DNA of 64,000 nt from Ophioderma brevispina. Its lineage: Eukaryota; Echinodermata; Ophiuroidea; Amphilepidida; Ophiodermatidae. Where the stretch lies: the NCBI GenBank assembly GCA_023653785.1, contig JAMKCH010072026.1, positions 24,746-88,745 of the forward strand, read 5' to 3'. Under the pieces are notes generated by a model that made no database searches, was not told the DNA's origin, and saw nothing but the letters and a program-made list of their open reading frames with translations. Below, one piece after another: positions 1 through 11,100 of this stretch (the stretch's first letter is position 1; every line of letters starts with the position of its first letter). The position numbers and the translations under genes are program-made.

Positions 1-790
1 AAAGTTGTTTTGTCACAGTTGAATGTCACTTCATCTAAGCTAATTGAGGCATCTTTCAAAGATTTTATCGCAAATGCACATTTGCTCCACAATTAAAACA
101 ATCGGCTCTGCTTATAACAATATTTTTAGGAGACAAACAGAGTAGAAAAGAAGAAAAGTTCTTTTATGTTATGACATTTTTGAAGTAGCATGAAAGTTCA
201 TCTGTTTGCCATTTGTAGGAAAATGAGGTAAGCCTTTTTTTGTTCACACCAATAATTTGATGCTAGGATTAATACTTTAACACTCCAACCTCATCAGAGC
301 ATATTGAAACAAAATCTAAAAGTTTGAGATTTCCATCATATCAGAATCATTTTATCTACACTTGGAAGGTATTAGCAGCTCTGAATTATTGAGAGTGGTT
401 GGTTGACTGTGGTGTTATAATGGCTCCTTCCGCTCTTTTAAAATACAAGTTCTACAAAATTTCCGACAGCTACATGATGGCTTTTGGTGACTCAATTTTG
501 ACATTTTGAAACCTAGATGAGTGGCGGTGTTTCCAAAAATCTGTTTTTTGAGAATTTCAGTGACTTCTTCAGTTCGGCTTTGTCCCTGATATGAGCTAAA
601 ATAAACAAGAGCAGTGATATCCTATGTCTAGTTTTTACTTATGAGAAAAGTGGAGTGTCCCACACCTCCCACAATTCTTGAGTATAAAGATGCCAATATT
701 TACAATATGCAACATCTGATTTTTAAAGATTTTTTATTTTCTAATTGAGCAAATCCACTAAATTTTCTTGGATTTCATTTTAATTTGCAG
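1..790. other. Intronic or upstream AT-rich DNA, no gene seen
   Basis: AT-rich sequence with no coding stretch I can support. It ends in a T-rich tract and TTTGCAG acceptor immediately before the first FN3-like exon, so it is most simply the intron preceding that exon. Confidence 0.5.
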
Positions 791-1095
791 AACCTCTCCA
801 TTGTTGTTCATTGAGGAAGATGAAGCTACAAATACTGTCCATCACGTTACTACTTGGTCCATGGCATGAAGAGTGGAATCCAACATCACTGGTTTTTGCC
901 TTGTCCAGTACCGGCCTTGCATCCAGTATGGAGGAGTTCATTAACTCTACTCTAGTTGCAACCAGATTAAAGGGAAATTTTATTAAATGGAAGCTGCAGC
1001 CAGGGGCAATCTATGAGGTTCTGTTTTGGCGCTTTCAAATACAAGTCGATTGGCGTCGCCTGTGAGCCCAGAGAGGATTATAATGACCTTGGGTG
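791..1095 (+). pseudogene. FN3 exon, copy 1, frameshifted
   Basis: This is the first of four related fibronectin type III exons, bounded by TTTGCAG and GGTG|GTGAGT. It aligns by eye with the intact copy at 4910-5206 through recognisable pieces such as LASSMEEFINSTLV and LQPG, but these fall in different frames. Its length is 305 nt, where the intact copies are 297 nt (99 codons, phase 1-1), so the indels do not cancel. FN3 domains are extracellular beta-sandwich modules of adhesion molecules and receptors. The copy is either a decayed exon or one carrying sequencing indels; the clean splice sites favour a once-functional exon. It is followed by a mucin-like exon, like copies 3 and 4. Confidence 0.7.
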
Positions 1096-1850
1096 GTGAG
1101 TTAAAGAACAAGAGCAAACATATTATTCTATACATGGCAATTACAATGTGTTTTAAATTTTGGGGACAAAAAATCACAAAAGGTGAGTACAGCCATTGCT
1201 AATGGTTTGTTTTATGTTAATTTGCAGTCATTATAATTAGGCTATATCACAAAGGGTGAATCTCAAAGATCGTCAGGATTAAAAAACAATGTTTGGGCCT
1301 ATGTGTTCAGAAGCAATTGAGTTAACACAGGGTCCAAAATTTATTTGTTCATATGTTTTAGCAACCTCGGCAAATCCCATTATCGATCCACTGCAGGATG
1401 AAGGCCCTCTCATGTGTCACCACAAAGCTCTTGTCTTGGGCTTTCTCATTCCTGGTTATGCCCAGGAATTGGTTGAATCTTGTCTCTCCATCTAACTTTT
1501 TGTCTTCTTGGATGTCTTATTCCATTTATATTTCTAGGTCTCCAATTCTGTTTATTAAACTTTGGTCATTCTCCATCAGTCTGTCTTGCCAAGTGTTCAG
1601 CCCATGTCCATCACATGCCCATTTCTTTTGCTTCACTCATCACTTAAGGTCAAAGGTTGTCCGAAGGTGTAAATCTAATCAAACTATCTCGAATATTGTT
1701 TTTTGTAATGAGAATCTTTTGTTCACATGCAGGGGATTCAATAAATTCTAAATGAGATCAAAGTCTGTTGAACAATATTTTAAGTAAAACTTAAAACAAC
1801 AAATGAGTAATACATTTCATGTGTTCTTCCTTTTACAAAACCCTCAACAG
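1096..1850. other. Intron between FN3 copy 1 and mucin exon 1
   Basis: Begins with GTGAGT and ends with CTCAACAG. The open stretch around 1398-1751 on the + strand has no recognisable domain and no splice context, so I do not call a gene. No other feature is apparent. Confidence 0.5.
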
Positions 1851-2909
1851 ATGCCGCCTCGAGGGACAACCACAGATACTTTTTTAACCCAACCAGAATC
1901 TACCACTCCTGTCAGTCAAGCTGAATCAACAACAGGGGAAGAAGTGACCGCCCCTGAATCTACCACTCCTGGTAGTCCAGCTTAATCAACAACAGGGGAA
2001 GAAGTGACTGCACCTGAATCTACCACTCCTGTCAGTCCGGCTGAATCAACAACAGGGGAATAGGTAACTGCCCCTAATCTACCACTCCTGTCAGTCAAGC
2101 TGAATCAACAACAGGGGAAGAAGTGACAGCCCCTGAATCTACCACTCCAGTCATTCCAGCTGAATCAACAACAGGGAAAGATGCTGCCCTGAATCACCAC
2201 TCCTGTCAGTCCTGTGAATCAACGACAGGGGAAGAAGTAACTTGCCCCTTAATCTACCATTCACGCCAATCGTCCATCTGAATCAATCACAACAGGGGAA
2301 GAATGACTGCCTCCCTGAATCTACCGCTCCTGTCAGTCCAGCTGAATCAACACATGGGAAGAGTGACTGCCCCTGGAATCTACCACCACTCTGTTAGTCC
2401 ACTGGATCACCACCCGGGGAAAAGTACTGCTCTGAATCTACCACTCCTGTCATTCCGTGCTGAATCAACGACAGGGGAAGAAGTAATGCCCCTGATCTAC
2501 CACTCTATAACTCCATTCAGTCCAGCTGAATCCAACACCGGGTAAATTGACTTGCCCCTGATAACCAATCCAGTCATTCCATCGAATCACCAACCGGGGA
2601 AGAAGTGACTGCCCCTGAATCTACCACTCCTGTCATTCCAGCTGAATCCCTACATGGGAGAAGTTACTGCTCTGATCACCACTCCTGTCAGTCCATCTGA
2701 ATCAACAACAAGGGGAAGCAGTAACTGCTCCTGAATCCACCACTCCTGTCAGTCCGGCTGAATCAACAACAGGGGAAGAAGGTGACTTGCTCCTGAATCT
2801 ACCACTCCAGTCAGCCCAGCTTACTCAACAACAGGGAAGAGGTGCTGGCCCCTGATCTACCACCCTGTCAGTCCACTGAATCACACTTCTGTTGCAGGTA
2901 CAACTGCAG
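1851..2909 (+). pseudogene. Mucin-like tandem-repeat exon 1 (indel-laden)
   Basis: About 17 copies of a roughly 60-bp unit encoding the 20-residue consensus ESTTPVSPAESTTGEEVTAP. Such Ser/Thr/Pro arrays are typical of heavily O-glycosylated extracellular stalks. The exon starts after CCTCAACAG and ends at ACAACTGCAG|GTAGGG; an alternative donor lies 12 nt earlier (GTTGCAG|GTACAA). Most units carry one- or two-base insertions or deletions, so no single frame stays open. The same end sequence is found in arrays 2 and 3, which indicates a shared ancestral exon. Either the array is a decayed exon or the assembly contains uncorrected errors in repeats that short reads could not polish. Confidence 0.75.
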
Positions 2910-4152
2910 GTAGGGCAAATTTCAAGACTACTACATTTTTGTTACTTATCTACCAAAGACAACATTCATGATTTTGTTAAAGGCACTATCAGTGATTTGC
3001 TAAATCAGAAAATTAAAAAAAAAACATCAAAAATCGGATTTTTGCAAATCTGTAACAAGTATCCTAACATCCCCTGCAAATGATAAGACCAAAAATGACC
3101 TAATAAAGGCAAAATCAGATATTTTAGTCAGTACTGTCCGTACAGACACTTCTATAACACATAATTGAGAGTCATATCTTTGAACAGTGCTGTTTTCTTC
3201 CTTTCTGTCAATTTTTTCAGTTGGAAAATATAACTTATAAGAAATCTACAGATCTATTCTTCACTTATAAGTTATTTCCTCAGATTTTAAAAATGTTTTG
3301 ACTCTTTTGGATGGATCACTGATAGTGTCTTTCATTTCTGGGTCATTGCTTGAATCTATATAAGTGGGAAGACTTCATTCAGGGATTATATGTCTGATGG
3401 TATAAACAGGGCTCTGACAGTGCCATTTTGCTGTTTCGATCACAGGTTTCTCTCCCATTCACTAGACGTGGGATATCGGAGCCTCATGTCACAGTGCATC
3501 AATCAGCAAGGACTGTTCACTCTGTAGCAAGAGAAGGCGGTGCTGACAAATTGCCAGCACCCCCTTATTGCCAGCACCCCCTTCTCGCCAGCACCGCCTT
3601 CTCAGAGAACGCGATTCTCGCATAATCGAATGTTATGAGTGTCAAATCCAATCAGATCAGAAGTGTTTTTGTTACCTGACATCAAAGCATGCAATAAGAA
3701 AATAAGCTATGCCTGTATCATGAAATTTTAGAGCTAAGAAACAGCGCCCTAATTTTAAAATGGCTGCGCGCATCATGAACGCGTGTCTAGGAAAGGTGCC
3801 CCTTCCGTTTATTCTTTACTCCGTGGTATAAAGCTCTCTAATCCCTCAGTGAAGTCTTGACACTAAACTAGTTCTGTGCAGTATTACACAAGAGGAATAA
3901 TGCCTTTCTGTATATCATCTCATAATCTGTTATTGTTAAAGAGTGCCATTGTGCTGGATTTTTGAATATGTGTATACGTGTATGTTCAGTTGATGTCTAG
4001 GCGAACCGAGAGAGCAAGACATGGCAATTCCCCCTGTAGTTATGGGTGAATAAATATTAAAAGTTTTTGGACACCCGTCATGATATTGTTAAGTGTATTC
4101 CCTATAGTCATGTCCAAGTGAAGCAACACCTTGACAACATGTGCAACTTTAA
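2910..4152. other. Intron with a GC-rich hairpin
   Basis: AT-rich intronic DNA. The only structure noted is at 3531-3603: GAGAAGGCGGTGCTG and its exact reverse complement flank short tandem copies of GCCAGCACCCCCTT. The rest shows no supportable gene. Confidence 0.5.
3531..3603. repeat. 15-bp perfect inverted repeat with internal tandem repeat
   Basis: The left arm is 3531-3545 and the right arm 3589-3603, exact complements of 15 bases. Between them, units beginning CCAGCACC are repeated. The arms could form a hairpin. Function unknown; it may be the core of a small mobile element. Confidence 0.7.
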
Positions 4153-4519
4153 AGGCAGACTCAAATTTCAAAATATAATTTTTTGTTGGTGGTAGAATAC
4201 AAATAGGTGCATCTGGAACTAAGATAGTAACCTAAATGCTTAATTACAAGTGAGAGATGATCGGAATTTTTCCACATTCCATGTAGTAAAATACTTACGT
4301 ACATTTCACGAGTAGGATTACCGTGTATAAAAAAATTCCAGAATCCGAATTTTGAATGAAAGGTTGTAATTTTCTATAATGAAATACTTACGTCGATTTT
4401 GGAGCTTATTCTTTCACAACGGTGAGTTGTATATGGACCAGCATTAATGTATATTAAAACAAACATGGCATGTTTGCACATTGAGTGCACACCCTTATCA
4501 GGAATCTCTGAGTCAGCCC
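4153..4519. mobile_element. TTAA MITE, family A
   Basis: Flanked on both sides by TTAA (4149-4152 and 4520-4523). Left end AGGCAGACTCAAATTTC and right end GAATCTCTGAGTCAGCCC form diverged terminal inverted repeats. The 367-bp body matches the elements at 13269-13622 and 22041-22398 in order and orientation, with no coding capacity. TTAA duplication is the hallmark of piggyBac transposition, so this is most likely a non-autonomous piggyBac-type element. Confidence 0.75.
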
Positions 4520-4909
4520 TTAATGGCATGGACTTTTCTTGCATTAGGTCAACACGGCAGCTGATTAATGAAAACATAAAAACTTGAACCCAAATTAAAA
4601 GGGTAACCAATAAATAAAAAATATGACCCATTATTTTGTGGAGTATCACAAAATCTGCAAAATTTCTTGCTGAAACTAAATCGGAATTTGGCCGAGATTG
4701 AAGGACCAATCCCTAAAAACAGCCCAAATTCACAAAGATGGTCATAGTGCATTCAAGCTTCTTCAAAAATCAATTTTTGAAATAAGAATCTTCTTGGTTT
4801 TTCAAAGAAGACAAATATTGATGCCACAATTTCCAAAAAATGACATTGTTTTGAACTAAATAGGGCTACACTCTGCATGATCACAATTATTGCCATGTTT
4901 AACTTGCAG

Positions 4910-5206
4910 AACCTCCATTGTTGTTCATTGAGGAAGATGAAGCTACAAATACTTCTATCACTGTTACTTGGTCATGGCCTGAAGAGATGGAATATAACAT
5001 CACCGGTTTCCTTGTCCAATACCGTCTTGCATCCAGTATGGAGGAGTTCATTAACTCCACTCTAGTTGCACCAGATGAAAGGGAAGATGTTATTATGGAA
5101 CTGCAGCCAGGGGAAAGCTATGAGGTGCAGGTTTTGGCACTTTCAAGATCTCAAATAGATATGGCAGTTGCTTTGAGCCCAGAGAGGATTATAATGACAT
5201 TGGGTG
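4910..5206 (+). CDS. FN3 exon, copy 2 (intact)
   Basis: A complete fibronectin type III domain encoded by one phase 1-1 exon of 297 nt, after AACTTGCAG and before GTGAGT. It begins with a conserved Glu-Pro-Pro, contains the usual strand-B Trp (ITVTWSWPEEM), the GF-x-V-x-Y/H strand, and the LQPGESYEVQV motif that corresponds to the L-x-P-x-T-x-Y signature of FN3 F strands. N-x-S/T glycosylation sites are present (NTS, NIT, NST). The domain would lie in the extracellular part of the receptor whose kinase exons are downstream. Copy 3 is about as well preserved; copies 1 and 4 are broken. No mucin array lies immediately 3'; the next one starts at about 16.6 kb, with mobile elements in between. 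Confidence 0.88.
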
Positions 5207-7499
5207 GTGAGTATATAAAGGAAACAAGAATGTTTGAAGTATAGAATTGGAAATAGATTTAAAGAAAAACTGGAAACGTTACTAGATTCAATAAAATGCC
5301 ATAGAGAAATACCTTAATGCTTAAGGTTCAAGATTATACCCCAATTTGACGGCCAAATATATGAAAAATATTTAGAGTTCAAACTCAGTTAAACAATACA
5401 AAATATACCATTTCTAGGGTAAAAATAACTGTAGTTTCTAATTTTGCAAACAAAGTCTGGTATAATATGTCATTTTCTAAAAATCATTTTCAATGTCATC
5501 CAATTATTGCCAAAAAATGGATCCTTTTTGGTAATAAAATATTTCACCCGCCATCAGAAATTAACACCATATTTTAAAAAATGAATTTATCCTTTATTAA
5601 TTCCTTTTGACTAATCTATTTATGTTGAAATATTTCGAAAATAAAGAGCGCTTATATTCCCATCATTGCCATATTTGCATGTACTCTTCTCCCTCAATGT
5701 TTGGGATGTAATTCCGTTAAATAATGCAAGGACATTGCTATGTAAAGAAATGTGATAGATGTGTGCACATAGTGGTTAAAAAAAAAAAAAGGAATTCAAT
5801 CAGGCTTAAATGCAAAGGCCTACAAAATCCACAGGACCACGGCACCACCGGCCCAGAAAAAAATTTCACAGCCGCAGAAAAAATTTGAGCCTAAAAAAAA
5901 TCATCGGGAAGAAAATATTGAAAAAAATAACTTTTAAACAAAGATAATATTCAAATATCAACGTTGTCTTGTGCACAATGGAGTTCCCAAAAGTGGATTA
6001 GGTTTTTGTGTCAACGTCAGTATCCGGAAGCAGTCCTATGCTGATATCATTTTGAAAAAATAGTCCTCAAACCCCAATAGTACCAGGCTAATTTTGCGTA
6101 AATGTCAGCAAATTGTAGAAGTTGTTGGTTTAATAAAAACATAAAAAAACTCAGTCGTCATATAATTAATTACAATTTGTTTCCTTTTCATTTGACATCA
6201 CATCAAACTTCACAAATAAAGATAATCAACCCCCAGATCCGCCCTTCCTCTATTCCAATGATTTAAACATTTATGCAGGTATTGCATTATCCCTCCTCGG
6301 CGAATCATTTCAACAAGTGTATAAAGCAAATATTGATCATTAATCGCAATGCCAAACATAAAATTATGCCTTTAAATTACTCAATAACGTTTCTTTCTCC
6401 GTCCAGTCGCGAACCAGTAGCTCATATTATTTTCATCATTACCCTTGAAGTGAGTTTCCGCTTTGAGAAATTTCATTCAAATTTTTCCCATTCAAAATGT
6501 GAATGTCCAAACGTCCCTTTGTTGTAAAATATAAACATACTCCTTACTGACATTTATTTATCCAAATATCTTAATCATGTTTATGTACATATGTTTATTT
6601 TTTTAAAACGTAAAAAGTCCATGAAATCAGTACTCCATGGTGAAAGTAGCACTCAAAGAGTTAATATACCCTACTTGTAGCCTTTATGTAATCATAATGT
6701 GAGCCTGTCAGAAATTGTAACCATGGTAACTAAACAAAGCATAATCTAGGTGTGGCATGCGCGGAGTGGAACGTTCTGCCCTGAAACATCGGCGGAAAAA
6801 CATCCATCTAAATCACACCTTTCGTACTTCCATCTACGAAAACCGTGCTAATATTCTGCTTTATACAATCCTTAGAGCAAGTTCTTGTAACTGAAGTGTT
6901 TATTACTAACTCTAGCTGCAAGATTTTTTGACTTTTCTACACTTCGTTACTCACTGTAAAAGTCGGGGCCATTTTGACAAAATCGTGGTGACTTGCTGTG
7001 TTTTCTAAGCGTACTCGCGTTTTAACGTTGGAGTGTATTTACCCCAAGGCTACATCCCCGCAATAACGGGTGTAGCTAACAGTACTAGGTGGCCTGGACA
7101 ACCGGCGGGGGCAGTCGCCGAAGTAACTTTATCGGTAGGGGTAGGTTGTCCGTTAGCGTTGGTGTTTTTATACTACATGTTTCATTCCCCCACGTTTAAT
7201 TTTTTTTTTTGAGGCAGATGAGGGGACTTATTCTGGTTTGTTATTGTTTATACTGGGTCATGCCTCCAATTGCAACGGGCATGGCTTCATACTTCAATTG
7301 CTGATTCACGGTACATCACACTGATTCCGGGGACTCATACTGGCATGAATTTTTATGACATCCCTGTTAGCATCTATGATTATTCCATCAAAAATCCATA
7401 ATGTATACATTTGGGGTTTTTCCAAGTTTGAATACTATTTCCCAACCATGGTAAATATTATCAGTGGTTTTAAATGACAGTGGCTCATCCATGTCCCCT
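5207..7499. other. AT-rich intron, no gene seen
   Basis: Long AT-rich intron with A- and T-runs (for example near 5780 and 5880) and no supportable coding sequence. From about 6700 the composition becomes less AT-rich, leading into the LINE; part of that may be its 5' untranslated region. Confidence 0.45.
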
Positions 7500-10400
7500 G
7501 CACAGAAGCAACCATCCATCTAAACTTTCCATCTTTTAACAACATTGCCATGTTGATGCTCCTACGGGCTGGCGATCTCCATCCTAATCCCCGGTCCTAT
7601 CAGCCTACATTTTCCGTGCGTCGTAATGTAAAAGGGCTGCTAAGTGGAACCACGTTCGGTAGTTGTGATAGATGTGATGGTTGGTTTCATTCAGCCTGTA
7701 TGCTATGAACTCTGTTGTTATGAACCTGGTGCCACAGTGCGTTACCTGATATGCTGGCCAAGGCGGCAATGCCAATTGTTTTCTGATTCGCTCTCTTTTT
7801 TCTAAGTCAGATGCCACCTTTGTCAATCATTCTCTCTCGTGTCTTTCAGCAATCTGGTGAAAGTAATACTCTAACGCGATAGGTCCTAACATCACAACTC
7901 CGGCTCAACATCAAAAGGGATGAGGACCTAAAAGCCCCTCCTTTATCAACCTCATCGCCCAGATCCATGAGCTTTCCATGCAAGTAACAAAGGTAAAAAG
8001 GCACCTGTTAAGAGATATAAACCTGGTGCCAGACCCCATGCTCTAGCCTTAAGGTCTTGGTTATCAAACTTCCTAGGACTGAGAGTAAGGTTGCCGACAT
8101 TTGCTTTTGTGTTGATGTTAATAATCCGGACGTCATCAACGATACAGAAACCCACTTAGATTCCACTATAATAAGCAGTGAATTGTTCCCTCCTCAATAC
8201 AAGATTGTTAGGAAGGAACGTGATTTTGGGGTCCTCAACAACGGGGGAGTTTTGATCGCTGTCAAAATATCTGATAGCTACCCACAGACTTGATTTAGAT
8301 ACAAGTGTGAGGGTGCTGTTTGGATATCCCTGTCTATTCAAGGGTATGAAACAAATCACATCGTCGGGGCATTTTAACCGTTCTCAAATCGTTGGTAACT
8401 CACCTGATTATTTTGAACAGCTAAGGGAGTCGCTCAGCAGGATTAAAAGAGCTAATCGTTGCCACATATGGCTGGCTGGCGACTTCACTTCCCTGGATAG
8501 ATTGGGAGACCCAGAGTTTACAGACAATGCACATATGCTACTTTATCTACACAAAATATCGTATTGCTTCGGATTTTTGGATGAGAACAGATGGTTTCCC
8601 AACCAACACTGGAAATAATACTGGATTTGTTTATGACTAACAATCCACCTTATATTGAGGATCATAATTCTTCTCCCGGTTGACGACCATGAATGGCATA
8701 CCAATGCTTGTTATTGTGCTAGAAGAAGCCCCATGGTAATCAAAACTAAACCTAACCCCGGAAGGCCTATATGTTTGGCAAGGCTGATGTTGTCAGCATT
8801 AAGAAAGAACTCCATATTTATCAGTAATGATTTGTTGGCAAAGGGAACCACAGGAGTTCAGTCTGTGATCTTTGGGCTGAGTTTAAAAACATAATCAAGA
8901 GTGGTCATGGAGTCTCATGTTCCAACTCGTATGGTCAACAAACGAAATTTGAACCCCATGGATCGGAGGAATCAAGCGTCGCTTATAAAAGAAAGCAAGA
9001 GAGCGTTTAATAATAAGCAAAGGGAGACTAACCAGGATACACTTGATCGTTTTCACACTCCCGGTTCGGCACAAGGATACCCAAAAAGCCTACTATAAGG
9101 CCCACAGAAATTTCAATCAATTCTTTGTTCGATTCTGGCAAAAAATTCTGGTCATTCATGAAAAGTCTTAAAACTGACTCAGTTTGGTATCCCTACTCTT
9201 AAGTTCAAATGGTTTGACATTCGAACAACCAGGTCAAAGCTAACATCCTTAATGACCAATTTTAAATAATCCGTTTTTACAAGAGAAAAGATACCCTTAT
9301 TACCCTTCCTAATTTAGGTACCAGTAATTATCCCACCATGCCAGATATTCAAATTTCTTCTTGAGGGCGTCATAAGTTGCTCTCCGCACTCAATCCTAAC
9401 AAACCTCGGGACCAGATGGTATACCCGCCCAGATACCAAGGTACTGCTGAGGAAATAGCCCCGGCCTTGTGTCTTATCTTTGAAAAATCCTTAGAGTTAG
9501 GTGAGCTGCCACCTTCCTTTCTTTGCGCCAATTTATACCTACCCCCATTTTTAAGAGGTGATATAGAACATTAGCTCAGTCTTATAGGCCGGTACGACTT
9601 ACCGCAATCTCTGCAAAATTTTAGAACATATCCTACACTCACAAATAATGCATAATTTGATTCTCATTCGTTTCTCACTGACAGACAAACACGGCTTTCG
9701 TTCTCATCACTCCTGTGAATCACAGTTAATTTGACCGTTCATGATCTTCTCAAATTACTTAATGCCAGATCCCAAACTGATTTAATCATAATGGATTTCA
9801 CGAAAGCCTTTGACACGTCCCACACAATCGCCCCCCCCCCCTCTTAACTTAAACATAGATTATTATTGTATTCGTAACGGCGGAGATTATTATGGTATTC
9901 GAACCGCACATTGACTTGGATAGCCAAATTTCCTCATGCCCCGTAAGCAAGGGTCGTTGTCGGGTGAGCACTTTCGGCTTGGACAGAATGTTGATTCAAA
10001 TGTGTGCGTTCCCCCAAGGTACGGTGCCTGGGGCCTTGCTTATTCCTGTCTACATTAATGACTTTGCCGCCCCAAACTTACATTCAGAAGTCAGCTTTTC
10101 GCAGACGATTGGCGTTTCTACCGACAAACTAAAATCACAATGATTTGATCATGATCAACTCCAGGGAGGATCTTATACCCTTTTTTAAATGGCAGGATGA
10201 TTGGCAATTGCATTTCAACACCAAAAAATGTTTCGCTTTGCGAATCACTGCATGCCCGTGCTCCTAAAGTGTACGACTACAAACTGGAGAACATACACTG
10301 GAGTAACCAAATTGGCCATTCATACCCCTTGGAGGTTGACATTCTCATAATTTATCTTGTGGAATATCACATTACACGTATTGTATCTGGCTGCTACAGG

Positions 10401-11100
10401 CAATTTGGGGTTTCAACAAAAACTTATATTCTTACGAAGCAGGATAACACAACGCTTACATGCTAAAAGTACAGCCTCACGTTGAGTACACTTCCTCCGT
10501 GTGGGATCCATAACCAAAAAGAACTCCGAAAATTGAAAGGGTTCATCGGAGGGCAGCCCGGTTTGTTTCTAACGATTATAAGAAACCTAGCAGTTTTGCT
10601 TTCCATGGGGGGGGGCTTAAGAACTGACAATCATTAAAGACCGGAGAAACAGCAATCGCTTAACCATTTTCATAAGGCAAGGGAGGGACCCCTACCCTGC
10701 CGGTCGACGACCTCCTTTCTGCCCGCTGGGGGGCCAACGTCCTTCAATGCACCATCATTCCAACTCATATCAAATCATTACTGCCGAACAAGGATTGTTA
10801 CAAACAGTTGCAGTGTTGGTGCCGCAAACAATATCGACTGGAAATAAACTACCCTACCACAAACTCACTAACCATTAATAAGCCAGATATCTCAAGAAGC
10901 GCAAGTTATTAAACCAACTTTAATCAGCAAGACTAATCAGCATCATTGCGCTCACCTCAACCTGTTCGTTTGTCTTCACCTGGAGTCGTTTGAACATACA
11001 CTCAGATACAATACCCACCCACTTGATCTGAGGTTCACCTTCCAGGGCTGTGGCTCACCCTTTGGACTATCCCACTGGCTGATAATAGGGTGTATATTAG
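7500..11100 (+). mobile_element. Degraded CR1/L2-like LINE (endonuclease and reverse transcriptase remnants)
   Basis: Fragments of a non-LTR retrotransposon in order, in shifting frames. Near 7560 a RAGDLHPNP motif, common at the start of CR1-type ORFs, is followed by a PHD-like CDRCDGWFHSAC. Around 8100-8300 are endonuclease motifs (ETHLDSTI, GGVLIAVKISD), then AGDF near 8480. From about 9380 comes reverse transcriptase: APALCLIFEKSLELGELP, DFTKAFDT near 9797, and PQGTVPGALLIPVYINDF near 10012. The palm FADD motif is not preserved. Downstream are post-RT pieces such as the equivalent of WDP-x-x-KKELRKLERVHRRAARF near 10500. Many stops and shifts make this an inactive copy. The clade call rests on motifs, not on alignment. 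Confidence 0.75.

Noticed and set aside
1398..1751. 117-codon + strand frame
   Set aside because: No recognisable domain, no splice support, located in the intron between FN3 copy 1 and its mucin exon. A minus-strand transposon remnant is possible but unsupported.
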